A stretch of DNA of 51,947 nucleotides from an uncultured Bacillota bacterium. GTDB lineage: Bacteria > Bacillota > Clostridia > Peptostreptococcales > Anaerovoracaceae. Location: contig CAUDEQ010000006.1 of the NCBI GenBank assembly GCA_958448635.1, positions 1-51,947 of the forward strand, written 5' to 3'. The stretch's first letter is position 1, and every line of letters begins with the position of its first letter. Shown here piece after piece: positions 34,915 through 43,317 of this stretch. A program made the position numbers and the translations under genes. Below the pieces are notes generated by a model. The model did no database searches. It worked only from the letters and a program-made list of their open reading frames with translations, and was not told the origin of the DNA.

Positions 34915-35901
34915 ATGGAAAGAGGAGAAATAAAGAAGCTTTACATTCTTTACATTCTGGAGATACTTAAAAGATATTCCGATGCTGACCACAGGCTGAC
35001 TCAGCAGGATATCATAAGGTATATGGAAAAGGATTACGGGGCTGTATGCGACAGAAAGACCATCTCGAGAAACATCGGCGATCTCATGGAGGCCGGATAC
35101 GAAATCGAGCATGACAGGCAGGGATATTATTTTGACGGAAGGACCTTTGAGGACAGTGAGCTGCGTCTTCTCATAGACAGCGTCATGGCCTCCAGATACA
35201 TCCCTAAAAAGCATGCCGACGATCTTGTGAGCAGGCTTATTGAGCAGTCAGGTGTGCATTTCAAAAAACGCATAAGGCATATATACAGCCTGGATAATAT
35301 GGAGAGGGCGGAGCGCAATGAGCTGTTCTGGAATCTGGAATGTATAGGAGATGCCATAGAGGATAACAGGCAGATCGCCTTTTACTACAACAAATACGGA
35401 GAGGACAAGAAGCTTCACAGGACTACTGAAAGAAAGCACGTTGTCAATCCATACTATATAACCATAGCCAACGGCAGATACTACCTGGTGGGGAACAACG
35501 ATAAATACAGCGATATCACCCATTTCAGGATGGAGAGGATAAGCGATGTGGAGATTCTGGAGGACATCAGGCGTCCCAAGGAGGAAATAACGGACTTTAA
35601 GGACGGCCAGGGTCTTTCTAAGCATATGCTTGAGCATGTTTATATGTTTTCCGGACCGTCGGTCAGGGTCATGCTGAAGGTTGGAGCAGATGGAATAAAT
35701 GACTGCATCGACTGGTTGGGAAGAGATGTAGGCATCAGAAAAGAGGATGATTTTTTCATCGTGGATACTGTGACCAACAAGCAGGCTATAAAATACTGGG
35801 CAGTTCAGTTTGGCGAAAAGGTGGAGGTGCTGTCTCCGCCCGATCTTAGAGAGGATATACGACGCATGGTGGAGACCATGTGCGAGAAATACAGGAGGTA
35901 A
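34915..35901 (+). CDS. WYL-domain transcriptional regulator
   Basis: 328 residues: N-terminal winged helix-turn-helix (about 1-75, with YGAVCDRKTISRNIGDLMEAG), then the WYL domain with IAFYYNKYGEDKK and NPYYITIANGRYYLVGNND, then the C-terminal WCX region. The family senses small ligands and often controls defence or stress genes, but no such genes flank it here. It overlaps the rmuC gene region only through an early open frame (start of rmuC is just after). Confidence 0.9.
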   Translation: MERGEIKKLYILYILEILKRYSDADHRLTQQDIIRYMEKDYGAVCDRKTISRNIGDLMEAGYEIEHDRQGYYFDGRTFEDSELRLLIDSVMASRYIPKKHADDLVSRLIEQSGVHFKKRIRHIYSLDNMERAERNELFWNLECIGDAIEDNRQIAFYYNKYGEDKKLHRTTERKHVVNPYYITIANGRYYLVGNNDKYSDITHFRMERISDVEILEDIRRPKEEITDFKDGQGLSKHMLEHVYMFSGPSVRVMLKVGADGINDCIDWLGRDVGIRKEDDFFIVDTVTNKQAIKYWAVQFGEKVEVLSPPDLREDIRRMVETMCEKYRR

Positions 35902-35903
35902 TC

Positions 35904-36977
35904 ATGGATAATGTGAGTCTTATGGTAATGGGACTTTTCATGGTGATGACGATACTGATAATCTTATCTGTGATAATAATAATCAAGCTTTCCAGAAATG
36001 ATTCAAAAGGAAGCGATGTCGGTGAGCTTAGACGTGAAATGCGTGATGAAATAGACAGATCACGTCAGGAAACCATCGATATAGTGCAGAAAAGCATCAG
36101 AAATCTAGGCGATATGATATCGCAGAACCAGAGAGAAAGCGCCGAATCTCAGAGCAGAAGACTGATGGAGCTCAACAGGCAGTTCACAGATACGTTGGAG
36201 CAGGTGACAAGAGGTCTGGGAGAAATGCAGTCTCTGGCAGCAGGCGTGGGCGATCTCAAGAAAGTTCTTTCCAATGTCAAGACGAGAGGTATACTGGGAG
36301 AGATACAGCTGGGTGCAATACTTGAACAGATTCTGGCACCGGAGCAGTATGAAGAAAACGTAGCTGTATCGGGAACATCAGAGCGTGTGGAATTTGCCGT
36401 GAAATTTCCCGGAGAGGGTAAGGAGTTCGTATACCTGCCCATAGATTCAAAATTTCCGGCAGATGCATATTCGAGATTGCTGGATGCATATGATACAGGG
36501 GAAAAAACGTTGATAAAAACCGCCGGCGACGGACTGCGAAGCGCAGTGCTGAAGGCGGCAAAGGACATAAGCACAAAATACATACTGCCTCCGGAGACCA
36601 CCGAGTTTGCCATCATGTTCCTTCCATTTGAAGGGCTGTATGCAGAGGTCTTGAGACAGGGAATCGTTGAGCAGCTGCAGAGGGATTACAGGGTAACCAT
36701 CGCAGGCCCAACTACGATGGCCGCCATGCTTAACAGCTTCCAGATGGGCTTCAGGTCACTGGCCCTGCAGAAGCATTCCGGAGAGGTATGGAATACGCTG
36801 GCCAAGGTCAGGACCGAATTCGATAAATTCGGAGATGTACTGACTAAAACACAGACCAAGATGGAGCAGGCTCAGAAGGATCTGGAAACGCTGGTGGGAG
36901 TGAGAACCAGAGGCATACAGAGAGCTTTGAAAAACGTTTCGGAAAAAACGGAAAAACTGGATACTTTTGACGAGTAG
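35904..36977 (+). CDS. rmuC: DNA recombination protein RmuC
   Basis: Inner-membrane anchored protein thought to act on DNA during recombination: N-terminal helix (about 5-26), a long coiled coil (about 35-110) and the nuclease-like RmuC domain with VKTRGILGEIQLG, IDSKFPADAY and GPTTMAAMLNSFQMGF. 357 residues, normal. ATG 35904 follows AGGAGG. Expressed with the WYL gene. Confidence 0.93.
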   Translation: MDNVSLMVMGLFMVMTILIILSVIIIIKLSRNDSKGSDVGELRREMRDEIDRSRQETIDIVQKSIRNLGDMISQNQRESAESQSRRLMELNRQFTDTLEQVTRGLGEMQSLAAGVGDLKKVLSNVKTRGILGEIQLGAILEQILAPEQYEENVAVSGTSERVEFAVKFPGEGKEFVYLPIDSKFPADAYSRLLDAYDTGEKTLIKTAGDGLRSAVLKAAKDISTKYILPPETTEFAIMFLPFEGLYAEVLRQGIVEQLQRDYRVTIAGPTTMAAMLNSFQMGFRSLALQKHSGEVWNTLAKVRTEFDKFGDVLTKTQTKMEQAQKDLETLVGVRTRGIQRALKNVSEKTEKLDTFDE

Positions 36978-37009
36978 TCCATGACATGGTGACAAGGAGC
37001 TTGGATGTT

Positions 37010-37798
37010 ATGAGCATATTCGCCATAGCCGATCTGCATCTTTCCATGGCGCCCGATATTGACAAGCCGATGGACATATACGGTCCCAGGTGGTACAACC
37101 ACGCCGGGCGTCTAATGGAAAACTGGAGAGAGATGGTTTCCGACGATGATACGGTCATCGTTGCAGGTGATATTTCATGGGGCCTTAAGCTTCAGGAGGC
37201 GAAATACGATCTGGACTGGATCGAATCGCTGCCGGGCAGAAAGGTGATGTACAAGGGAAATCACGATCTCTGGTGGACCGGAATAACAAAACTTAATAAA
37301 ATGTACGACAACATCACCTTCGTCCAGAACGACTGTTTTGCGGCGGAGGATTTTGTCGTATGCGGAACAAGAGGATGGCTTACTCCCGATAACGATGATT
37401 TTACGGAAAGCGATGAGAAGATATACAGAAGAGAGCTGCTGCGTATGGAAGCATCTCTGAAGGCAGGGGTAAAGTATATACATGAGCTGAGGGGAAAAGG
37501 GACAGGAAAGGAAGAAGACATAAAATCCGATGAAAATACGATCAGCGTCCGGGACTTCGAAAATTATCCTGAGATGATAGTTGTAATGCACTTTCCACCC
37601 GTATCAAAGGCAGCGTCATTTTCGGGATTTCAGCAGCTTTTCGAGGATTACGGGATAAAACGTGTTTTTTATGGTCATATACACGGCGAGGACGGCTTCA
37701 GGAACACCATAATGGGGGAGCATCACGGAGTGGACTATCAGCTTATATCTCTTGATTATCTCAACTGCAGACCGCTTTTGCTGAAAAGGAGAGTATGA
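37010..37798 (+). CDS. Metallophosphoesterase
   Basis: Calcineurin-like phosphoesterase with all metal motifs: ADLHLS, GDISWGL, GNHDLWW, HFPPVS and YGHIHG. 262 residues from ATG 37010 with AAGGAG ten bases before; earlier in-frame ATG at 36986 lacks this. It resembles the group that contains YkuE-like and other putative nucleotide phosphodiesterases. The stop overlaps the next gene's start. Confidence 0.88.
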   Translation: MSIFAIADLHLSMAPDIDKPMDIYGPRWYNHAGRLMENWREMVSDDDTVIVAGDISWGLKLQEAKYDLDWIESLPGRKVMYKGNHDLWWTGITKLNKMYDNITFVQNDCFAAEDFVVCGTRGWLTPDNDDFTESDEKIYRRELLRMEASLKAGVKYIHELRGKGTGKEEDIKSDENTISVRDFENYPEMIVVMHFPPVSKAASFSGFQQLFEDYGIKRVFYGHIHGEDGFRNTIMGEHHGVDYQLISLDYLNCRPLLLKRRV

Positions 37799-39102
37799 TG
37801 AATACTGTGGATATTTTAACGAAAAAAAGAGACGGATATGTCCTTACGGATGAAGAGATAAAACATATCGTCATGGGATATACAAGCGGAGACATTCCGG
37901 ATTACCAGATGTCTGCTTTTTTGATGGCCGTTTACTTCAGAGGGATGGACAAGGAGGAAACAGTCGCCCTTACGCAGATAATGAGAGACTCGGGAAGCGT
38001 GGTGGATCTCAGCGGTATACGAGGAATAAAGGTGGACAAGCACAGCACAGGAGGAGTCGGCGATAAAACAACGCTGATAGTAGGGCCTGTGGCTGCTGCC
38101 TGCGGAGTGCCGATTGCCAAGATGAGCGGCAGAGGTCTCGGTTTCACGGGAGGAACCATCGACAAGCTTGAGTCGATTCCGGGGTACAGGACGTCCATCT
38201 CCGAGCAGGAGTTCATGGACCAGGTCAACGACAGGGGAATCGCAGTCATCGGTCAGACGGGGCATATTGCACCGGCAGACAAGAAGATATATGCATTGAG
38301 AGATGTTACGGCAACGGTGGAGAACCTGAGCCTCATAACATCCAGCATCATGAGCAAAAAGCTGGCATCAGGCTCAGACGCCATAGTTCTCGATGTCAAG
38401 TGCGGCAGCGGAGCCTTTATGAAGACTCAGAAAGAGGCAGAAGAGCTGGCCTCTCTCATGGTGGAAATAGGAAACGCCGACGGTAAGCAGACCGTGGCAG
38501 TCATTACCGATATGGAGCAGCCTCTGGGCAATGCCATCGGAAATTCTCTGGAGGTACAGGAGGCCATTGACGTTCTTAAAAACAGGGGGCCGGAAGATAT
38601 CACTGAGCTTTCCGTAACGCTGGCGGGAATGATGATCCTCATCGGTGGCAAAGCTGCGTCTGCCGAGGAGGGAACGGAAAAAGCCCGCAGAGCGTTGGAG
38701 GACGGAAGCGCTCTTGAGAAGTTCAGAGAAATGGTGGAAGGTCAGGGAGGGAATCCGGATATAACGAAGGATTACAGCCTTTTGCCGCAGAGCAGCATAT
38801 GTATGGAGCTGACGGCGCATGAGGAAGGATATATACAATCTGTGGATGCTCTGCGTGCAGGTCTTGCCTCTCAGCATACAGGGGCAGGAAGAGAGCGTAA
38901 GGAAGACAATATAGATCTTTCTGCAGGCCTTGTTTTTAGCAAAAAAAGAGGTGATTTTGTTGCCAGGGGAGACATCATTTGCAAGATTTATGGAAATGAT
39001 GTGAAAAAAACAGAAAAAGCATTGGAAGAAGTTGAAAATGCTGTTAAAATAGGCAATGAAAAGCCTCTAAAGGATGCTCTTATAAAGAAGATAATAAGGT
39101 GA
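37795..39102 (+). CDS. Pyrimidine-nucleoside phosphorylase
   Basis: Phosphorolysis of thymidine/uridine/deoxyuridine. The family signature is in SGRGLGFTGGTIDKLESIPG, then KLASGSDAIVLDVKCGSGAF. 435 residues, type of PyNP/DeoA. ATGATG starts overlap the upstream stop by four bases, and its end overlaps or abuts the start of the lipoprotein gene. The link with a nucleoside-binding lipoprotein is functional sense: uptake then cleavage. Confidence 0.95.
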   Translation: MMNTVDILTKKRDGYVLTDEEIKHIVMGYTSGDIPDYQMSAFLMAVYFRGMDKEETVALTQIMRDSGSVVDLSGIRGIKVDKHSTGGVGDKTTLIVGPVAAACGVPIAKMSGRGLGFTGGTIDKLESIPGYRTSISEQEFMDQVNDRGIAVIGQTGHIAPADKKIYALRDVTATVENLSLITSSIMSKKLASGSDAIVLDVKCGSGAFMKTQKEAEELASLMVEIGNADGKQTVAVITDMEQPLGNAIGNSLEVQEAIDVLKNRGPEDITELSVTLAGMMILIGGKAASAEEGTEKARRALEDGSALEKFREMVEGQGGNPDITKDYSLLPQSSICMELTAHEEGYIQSVDALRAGLASQHTGAGRERKEDNIDLSAGLVFSKKRGDFVARGDIICKIYGNDVKKTEKALEEVENAVKIGNEKPLKDALIKKIIR

Positions 39103-39107
39103 AAAGA

Positions 39108-40256
39108 ATGATAATAAAAAAGGTCACAGCGATAATAATGGTTTCGATCCTGATGCTCTTTACAGTGTCATGCGGAGGATCGGACGATGAAGGCAAGGAG
39201 CCTGAAAAAGTGGAGATTGCCATGATCGCAGACAGTGATGAGATTAAAGACGGGTCTTTTACGGAGGCGACATGGGAATGTGTTGAACAGTTTGCAACCG
39301 CCAATGGAATGGTTGCTGAATGTTATAAAACAGAAGAGGTGGTTTCCCCGGAGGAGGCTGCACAGGAGGAGGCGAAAAAGGGTGGAAAGGATGCCGGCAA
39401 AAAGGCTCCTGCCACAAAGGAAGAATCGTATATGAATGCCATCAAGGAGGCTGTGGATGACGAAGCAAAGATAATAATAATGGACGGCGGGAATTTTGAA
39501 ACTGCTGTTTATGCTGCTCAGTCACAGTACACTGATGTGTATTTTCTGCTTATCGACGGAGTACCGCATGATGCAGCCATGAATTATGCCACTGCGGCCA
39601 ATACGATAAGCATAATATTCGCTGAAGAGGAAGCGGGATATCTTGCCGGTTATGCGGCTGTAAAGGATGGATTTACGAAGCTGGGATTCATGGGAGGTCA
39701 GGAGCTTCCGGGAGTCAAGAGGTACGGATACGGATTCGTTCAGGGAGCTGCAGCAGCTGCTGATGAGTTGGAAAAGAAGGTAGAAATGTCTTATATATAT
39801 ACAGGAACATTTGAGCCGACCAAGGAAATCAGACAGCAGGCTGCCGACTGGTATAAGAACGGAACTGAGATCATATTTGCCTGCGGAGGCGGTATGGGCA
39901 CGGCTGTAATGAAGGCCGCAGAGAAGAATAGCGGTAAGGTCATAGGCGTGGATGTGGATCAGAGCGGACTTTCCGGCACAGTAGTTACATCTGCCAAGAA
40001 GGAAATAAGTATAGCAGTGACGGAAATGCTGGAAAATTATGCGGACGATAAGTTCGTCGGAGGAACGGCGTTCAACTACACTGCCAAGAATAAAGGCGTA
40101 GATCTTGAAATGGAAAATGCACAGTTCAGGACCTTTACAGAAAAGGAGTACAAAAATGTTTTAAAGCAGCTGCAAAACGGTAAGATACAGTTGAAAAAGG
40201 ATACGGGGGTAAATGCCGTAACAGAGCTCACGGGAGAGTGGGTGACAATAAAATAA
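39108..40256 (+). CDS. BMP-family lipoprotein, nucleoside-binding type
   Basis: Exported solute-binding protein: signal peptide with lipobox region LFTVSCGG (Cys about 22) and a PnrA/BMP-type periplasmic fold with GVPHDAAMNY, YLAGYAA, LGFMGGQELPGVKRY and IFACGGGMGTAV. A Lys/Ala/Glu/Gly-rich stretch (about residues 73-105, AKKGGKDAGKKAP) is inserted early and is not usual in the family. The start may be GTG 39099 overlapping the phosphorylase stop, but ATG 39108 follows AAGGTGA. No ABC ATPase or permease genes follow. Confidence 0.9.
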   Translation: MIIKKVTAIIMVSILMLFTVSCGGSDDEGKEPEKVEIAMIADSDEIKDGSFTEATWECVEQFATANGMVAECYKTEEVVSPEEAAQEEAKKGGKDAGKKAPATKEESYMNAIKEAVDDEAKIIIMDGGNFETAVYAAQSQYTDVYFLLIDGVPHDAAMNYATAANTISIIFAEEEAGYLAGYAAVKDGFTKLGFMGGQELPGVKRYGYGFVQGAAAAADELEKKVEMSYIYTGTFEPTKEIRQQAADWYKNGTEIIFACGGGMGTAVMKAAEKNSGKVIGVDVDQSGLSGTVVTSAKKEISIAVTEMLENYADDKFVGGTAFNYTAKNKGVDLEMENAQFRTFTEKEYKNVLKQLQNGKIQLKKDTGVNAVTELTGEWVTIK

Positions 40257-40310
40257 TCCATTCATTGGACCATATGTGGTAGTTAATATAAATATAGATG
40301 GAGGAAAAAG

Positions 40311-40979
40311 ATGAAATCAAAGAAGACCAGAGAGAGAATACTGGATGCTTCGCTAGAATTATTTAACCAGAAAAAAGCATCCAACGTCAGCACAGTTCAG
40401 ATTTCTGCAGCTATGAAGATAAGCCCGGGGAATTTATACTATTACTACGCAAATAAGGAAGATGTTATCAGGTGCATTTGGGAAGAACGTATGTCAAGTG
40501 TACTTAAGGAGTTGCTTAAAAAGACTGAACAGATAAAATCATCGGCAGATGTGCTGGATTTTATCAGGGAAAGTCTTGAGTATATGATAGAATATAGATT
40601 TTTCTTTACTGAGATTTCGACGCTTTTCATCAACGATGATAAGCTGATAGAAATATATCGTGAAGCTGATCAGGAAATAAGAGATACTTTTAATGATGCT
40701 ATTGACAGAGACTTTAAAGCAGGCAAACTGGTGAAGCATGATGAAGTGACGAGAACGCTGGTGGTTCAAAATGCCATCGCAGCGGCAAAGCAGATGCTGG
40801 ACAATTACGATGTCTATATGGCCAACGGTGTTTCTGCTGAGGACTTTATAGGATATTGCTGGATAAGGATCATAGCGGTTCTTGAGACTATTTTCAGCGA
40901 TGACATGAAGGAGGAAATGAATAAAGAGCTGGAAGCAAGAGGATTCAACAAGGAAAGATACCTGGAGCTTTCAAGATAA
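40311..40979 (+). CDS. TetR/AcrR-family transcriptional regulator
   Basis: 222 residues with N-terminal helix-turn-helix (about 5-50, ASNVSTVQISAAMKISPGNL then YYYYANKEDVIRCIWE) and a helical ligand domain. GGAGG precedes the ATG. It is eight bases before the potassium-channel gene, so may regulate a short operon that includes it and the CoA-transferase. Confidence 0.92.
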   Translation: MKSKKTRERILDASLELFNQKKASNVSTVQISAAMKISPGNLYYYYANKEDVIRCIWEERMSSVLKELLKKTEQIKSSADVLDFIRESLEYMIEYRFFFTEISTLFINDDKLIEIYREADQEIRDTFNDAIDRDFKAGKLVKHDEVTRTLVVQNAIAAAKQMLDNYDVYMANGVSAEDFIGYCWIRIIAVLETIFSDDMKEEMNKELEARGFNKERYLELSR

Positions 40980-40986
40980 GGAACAT

Positions 40987-41400
40987 ATGAAAAGATACAG
41001 ACTTTTGTGGTCCGTGATCAAAAGGACCCATACGGATAAATTAATATGCGTTTTTTTAATCAATATGTTTGTAATCGCATTGATAATGACCATTGTCGAG
41101 CCCGGTATCAATACTTATGAAGACGGGCTTTGGTATACCTTCGTGGCATGCACGACCATAGGCTTTGGTGATTTCGCTGCTGTAACATTCATAGGGCGTA
41201 TATTGACCGTGTATATGGCTGTCAATGAAATACTTCTTGTATCGATAATACCGGGAGTTGTTGTCAGCTATTACCTGGAAGTCATTCACAGGAGAGAAAA
41301 CGAGACTTTGACCATATTCATGGATAAGCTTGAGCATCTTCCGGAGCTTTCAAGGGAGGAGCTTCAGGAAATATCCGATAAGGTTAAGAAAATCAAATGA
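40987..41400 (+). CDS. Two-transmembrane potassium channel subunit
   Basis: 137 residues: two membrane helices (about 20-40 and 72-97) around a pore helix and filter TTIGFGD in FVACTTIGFGDFAAVTF. No RCK/TrkA domain is present, only a 40-residue charged C-terminal helix. It would form a tetramer. Eight bases after the TetR gene. No strong own ribosome site (AAGGAACAT before ATG). Confidence 0.88.
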   Translation: MKRYRLLWSVIKRTHTDKLICVFLINMFVIALIMTIVEPGINTYEDGLWYTFVACTTIGFGDFAAVTFIGRILTVYMAVNEILLVSIIPGVVVSYYLEVIHRRENETLTIFMDKLEHLPELSREELQEISDKVKKIK

Positions 41401-41423
41401 TGTGATTTCAGGAGGGCAATACA

Positions 41424-42662
41424 ATGAGGATTTACGACGAATAGGACGAGGCTCTGGCCCGCAGGAGGGATGAGCTTAAGGATGTAAAGGTCAGGGGAAA
41501 TCTTTTAAAGGGTCCAATAAAGATTGTGGAATGCGATCCCGAAAGGGAGCATTTCATATACAACAGCTGGCATTGCTCTGAATATGAAAGAAAGCTATGC
41601 GACAAAGGTCTGTGTAACTATATTCCCATGATTTTCAGGAATCTTGTGGAATATTACAGGCATTTTCTTGATGTTAATGTAGCCATGATATCCGTAACGC
41701 CTATGGATAAGCATGGCTACTTTAATTTGTCCACATCAATAGGAGTGGCGAAGGGTATACTTGACAAGGCTGATATGGTCATCGTTGAGATCAACGAGAG
41801 ACTGCCTGTGATCCATGGAGGCTGGGATGACAGCATACATATCTCGGAGGTGGATATGGTAGTCATCGGTGATAATCCTCCGCTGATGGATATGAAGATA
41901 CCAGTTCCCAAGGATACAGATGTCAAGATCGCTGAGGCAATCATACCGTATATTTCCGACGGCTGCATGCTGCAGTTGGGTATCGGCGGTCTGCCCGGCG
42001 TCATCGGAGAGCTTATCGCAGACTCGGAGCTCAAGGATCTCGGCATGCATACAGAGCTGGCATCAGACGCCTATTACAAGATACATAAGGCAGGTAAGCT
42101 GACCAACAAGTATTCCACCCTTAACAGAGGAAAGGGAGCAGCAGGGATTTTTTATGGCACGGAAGAGTTCTATCAATGGGTAGATGAAAATCCGGGAGTC
42201 ATAGGATATCCGCTGGAATACGTCAACGCTCCTGAGGTTATGGGAAAGTTGGATAAGTTAATTTCCATCAACAGCTGCATATCATGCGACCTTTACGGTC
42301 AGGTGTGCGCCGAAAGCTTCGGTACAAGGCAGATCTCAGGTACGGGAGGGCAGCTGGACTTCCTGACGGGAGCTGCAATGTCAAAGGGCGGTAAGGCGTT
42401 TCTCTGTACGGCATCCACGTTTACCGAAAAGGACGGAACGGTGGAGTCCAGCATCGTGCCTACCTTCAACGGCGATATTGTAACATCACCGAGAAGCCAG
42501 GCATACTACATGGTGACGGAATACGGCGCAGTCAACCTGGTGGGAAGAAGCACATGGGAGAGAGCAGAGCTGCTGATATCCATAGCCCACCCTGATTTCA
42601 GAGAAGACCTGATAAAAGCTGCTGAGAAGCAGAAGATATGGATCAGATCCAACAAGAGGTAG
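41424..42662 (+). pseudogene. CoA-transferase (butyryl/4-hydroxybutyrate type), broken by TAG and N-terminal deletion
   Basis: The remaining reading frame matches acetyl-CoA hydrolase/CoA-transferases, with GYFNLSTSIGVAKGI, LQLGIGGLPG, the glutamate region HTELASDAYY, and NLVGRSTWERAELLISIAHP at the end. A perfect start (AGGAGG, ATG at 41424) encodes only MRIYDE and then meets TAG (41442-41444); in frame behind it continues DEALARRRDELKDVKVRG, which aligns with the family. Relative to typical members about 30-35 residues between are missing. The only later start, GTG 41526, has no ribosome site. Probably inactive, or a truncated protein of 378 residues. Confidence 0.85.
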
Positions 42663-42829
42663 AGCAGAGTAAGTACAATGCGTTTTATGAGATAAGGGAG
42701 GAAAACTGCCGATACAGCATATACAACTGAATACGCTATACGTTTTTAAGGGCATGGCCATATAAATCGGCCGTGTCTTTTAAAATGCAAAAAGGATTGA
42801 ATTGGCGTGGAAGCTGCAGCTTGCGTTGG
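42663..42829. other. Intergenic DNA after CoA-transferase remnant
   Basis: Carries the terminator at 42748-42781 and leads into the repeat island. No gene seen. Confidence 0.6.
42748..42780 (+). terminator. Intrinsic terminator after the CoA-transferase remnant
   Basis: AAGGGCATGGCC pairs with GGCCGTGTCTTT (12 pairs with several G-T) around a nine-base loop, then T-rich. Confidence 0.7.
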
Positions 42830-42869
42830 AATCTCAAAAAAATTATGAGAATACATGTATTTTGAGATT
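42830..42869. repeat. Perfect inverted repeat, 10-bp arms
   Basis: AATCTCAAAA (42830-42839) and TTTTGAGATT (42860-42869). The loop holds the palindrome ATACATGTAT (42851-42860). No T-run follows it. Confidence 0.65.
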
Positions 42870-42888
42870 ATCTGTACATCTTCTCCGG

Positions 42889-42935
42889 AAAAGTCTCCAA
42901 ATCATTGTTTGGACACCAGGTGTTTGGAGACTTTT
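42889..42935 (+). repeat. Perfect inverted repeat, 13-bp arms (terminator-like)
   Basis: AAAAGTCTCCAAA (42889-42901) and TTTGGAGACTTTT (42923-42935) with a 21-base loop, followed by ATTTC. It could end transcription in both directions. Confidence 0.75.
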
Positions 42936-43053
42936 ATTTCGTCAGCCCTTTGGAAACAGCTCAAACTCTCCAAATATGCAGGTGGGCAGCAGTCCTTTGG
43001 AGACTTTAAGAGCAGGAGAATGCTCATGCCGGTAAATAGTCTCCAAAACAGCA

Positions 43054-43159
43054 GATAGATATGTGTTATTTGGAGTCTTAACTATATAGAGCTTCCTGAT
43101 CAGTACAACGACTACAGAGGATAGATATGTGTCATTTTTAGACTTCTTAATATATCGAG
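43054..43159 (+). repeat. Imperfect direct repeat pair, 38-40 bases
   Basis: Copies at 43054-43091 and 43120-43159 begin with the exact 13 bases GATAGATATGTGT and end in AT-rich AACTATATAGAG / AATATATCGAG. They are 66 bases apart; the second has a decayed TTTGGAG element. Confidence 0.7.
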
Positions 43160-43317
43160 TTTATATCATATAAGTAATCACCGACAAGTCAAATTCGGAA
43201 GACAAGCCGGCGGAGCCGCCAGTGCCTTTGCATGAATAAGAGGAATATAAGGTCTTCAAATAAGGATAGATTCCGGATATAATATTAACGAGGAAGAAAT
43301 AGAAGAGGTGAATATAC

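Larger units (their letters stand above)
42830..43159. repeat. Noncoding repeat island, TTTGGAGACT/AGTCTCCAAA elements
   Basis: About 330 bases without a credible gene. At least eight forms of TTTGGAGACT or its complement occur, in both orientations: near 42889, 42908, 42923, 42949, 42965, 42996, 43037 and 43069, with a degraded copy at 43135. It also holds two perfect hairpins (42830-42869 and 42889-42935) and two 38-40-base direct repeats (43054-43091 and 43120-43159). Short open frames here simply translate the repeats and are not believed. Confidence 0.7.

Noticed and set aside
41442..41444. TAG in the CoA-transferase read as pyrrolysine or suppressed
   Set aside because: Neighbouring N-terminal residues expected in the family are also missing, there is no pylT/pylS evidence here, and a deletion explains both features at once.
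42802..43058. Two short plus-strand frames in the repeat island
   Set aside because: They translate the TTTGGAG repeats (giving repeated Trp/Ser/Pro patterns), have no ribosome site and overlap perfect hairpins.
42830..43159. CRISPR array
   Set aside because: Elements are short, occur in both orientations and have irregular spacing; there are no uniform spacers or cas genes.
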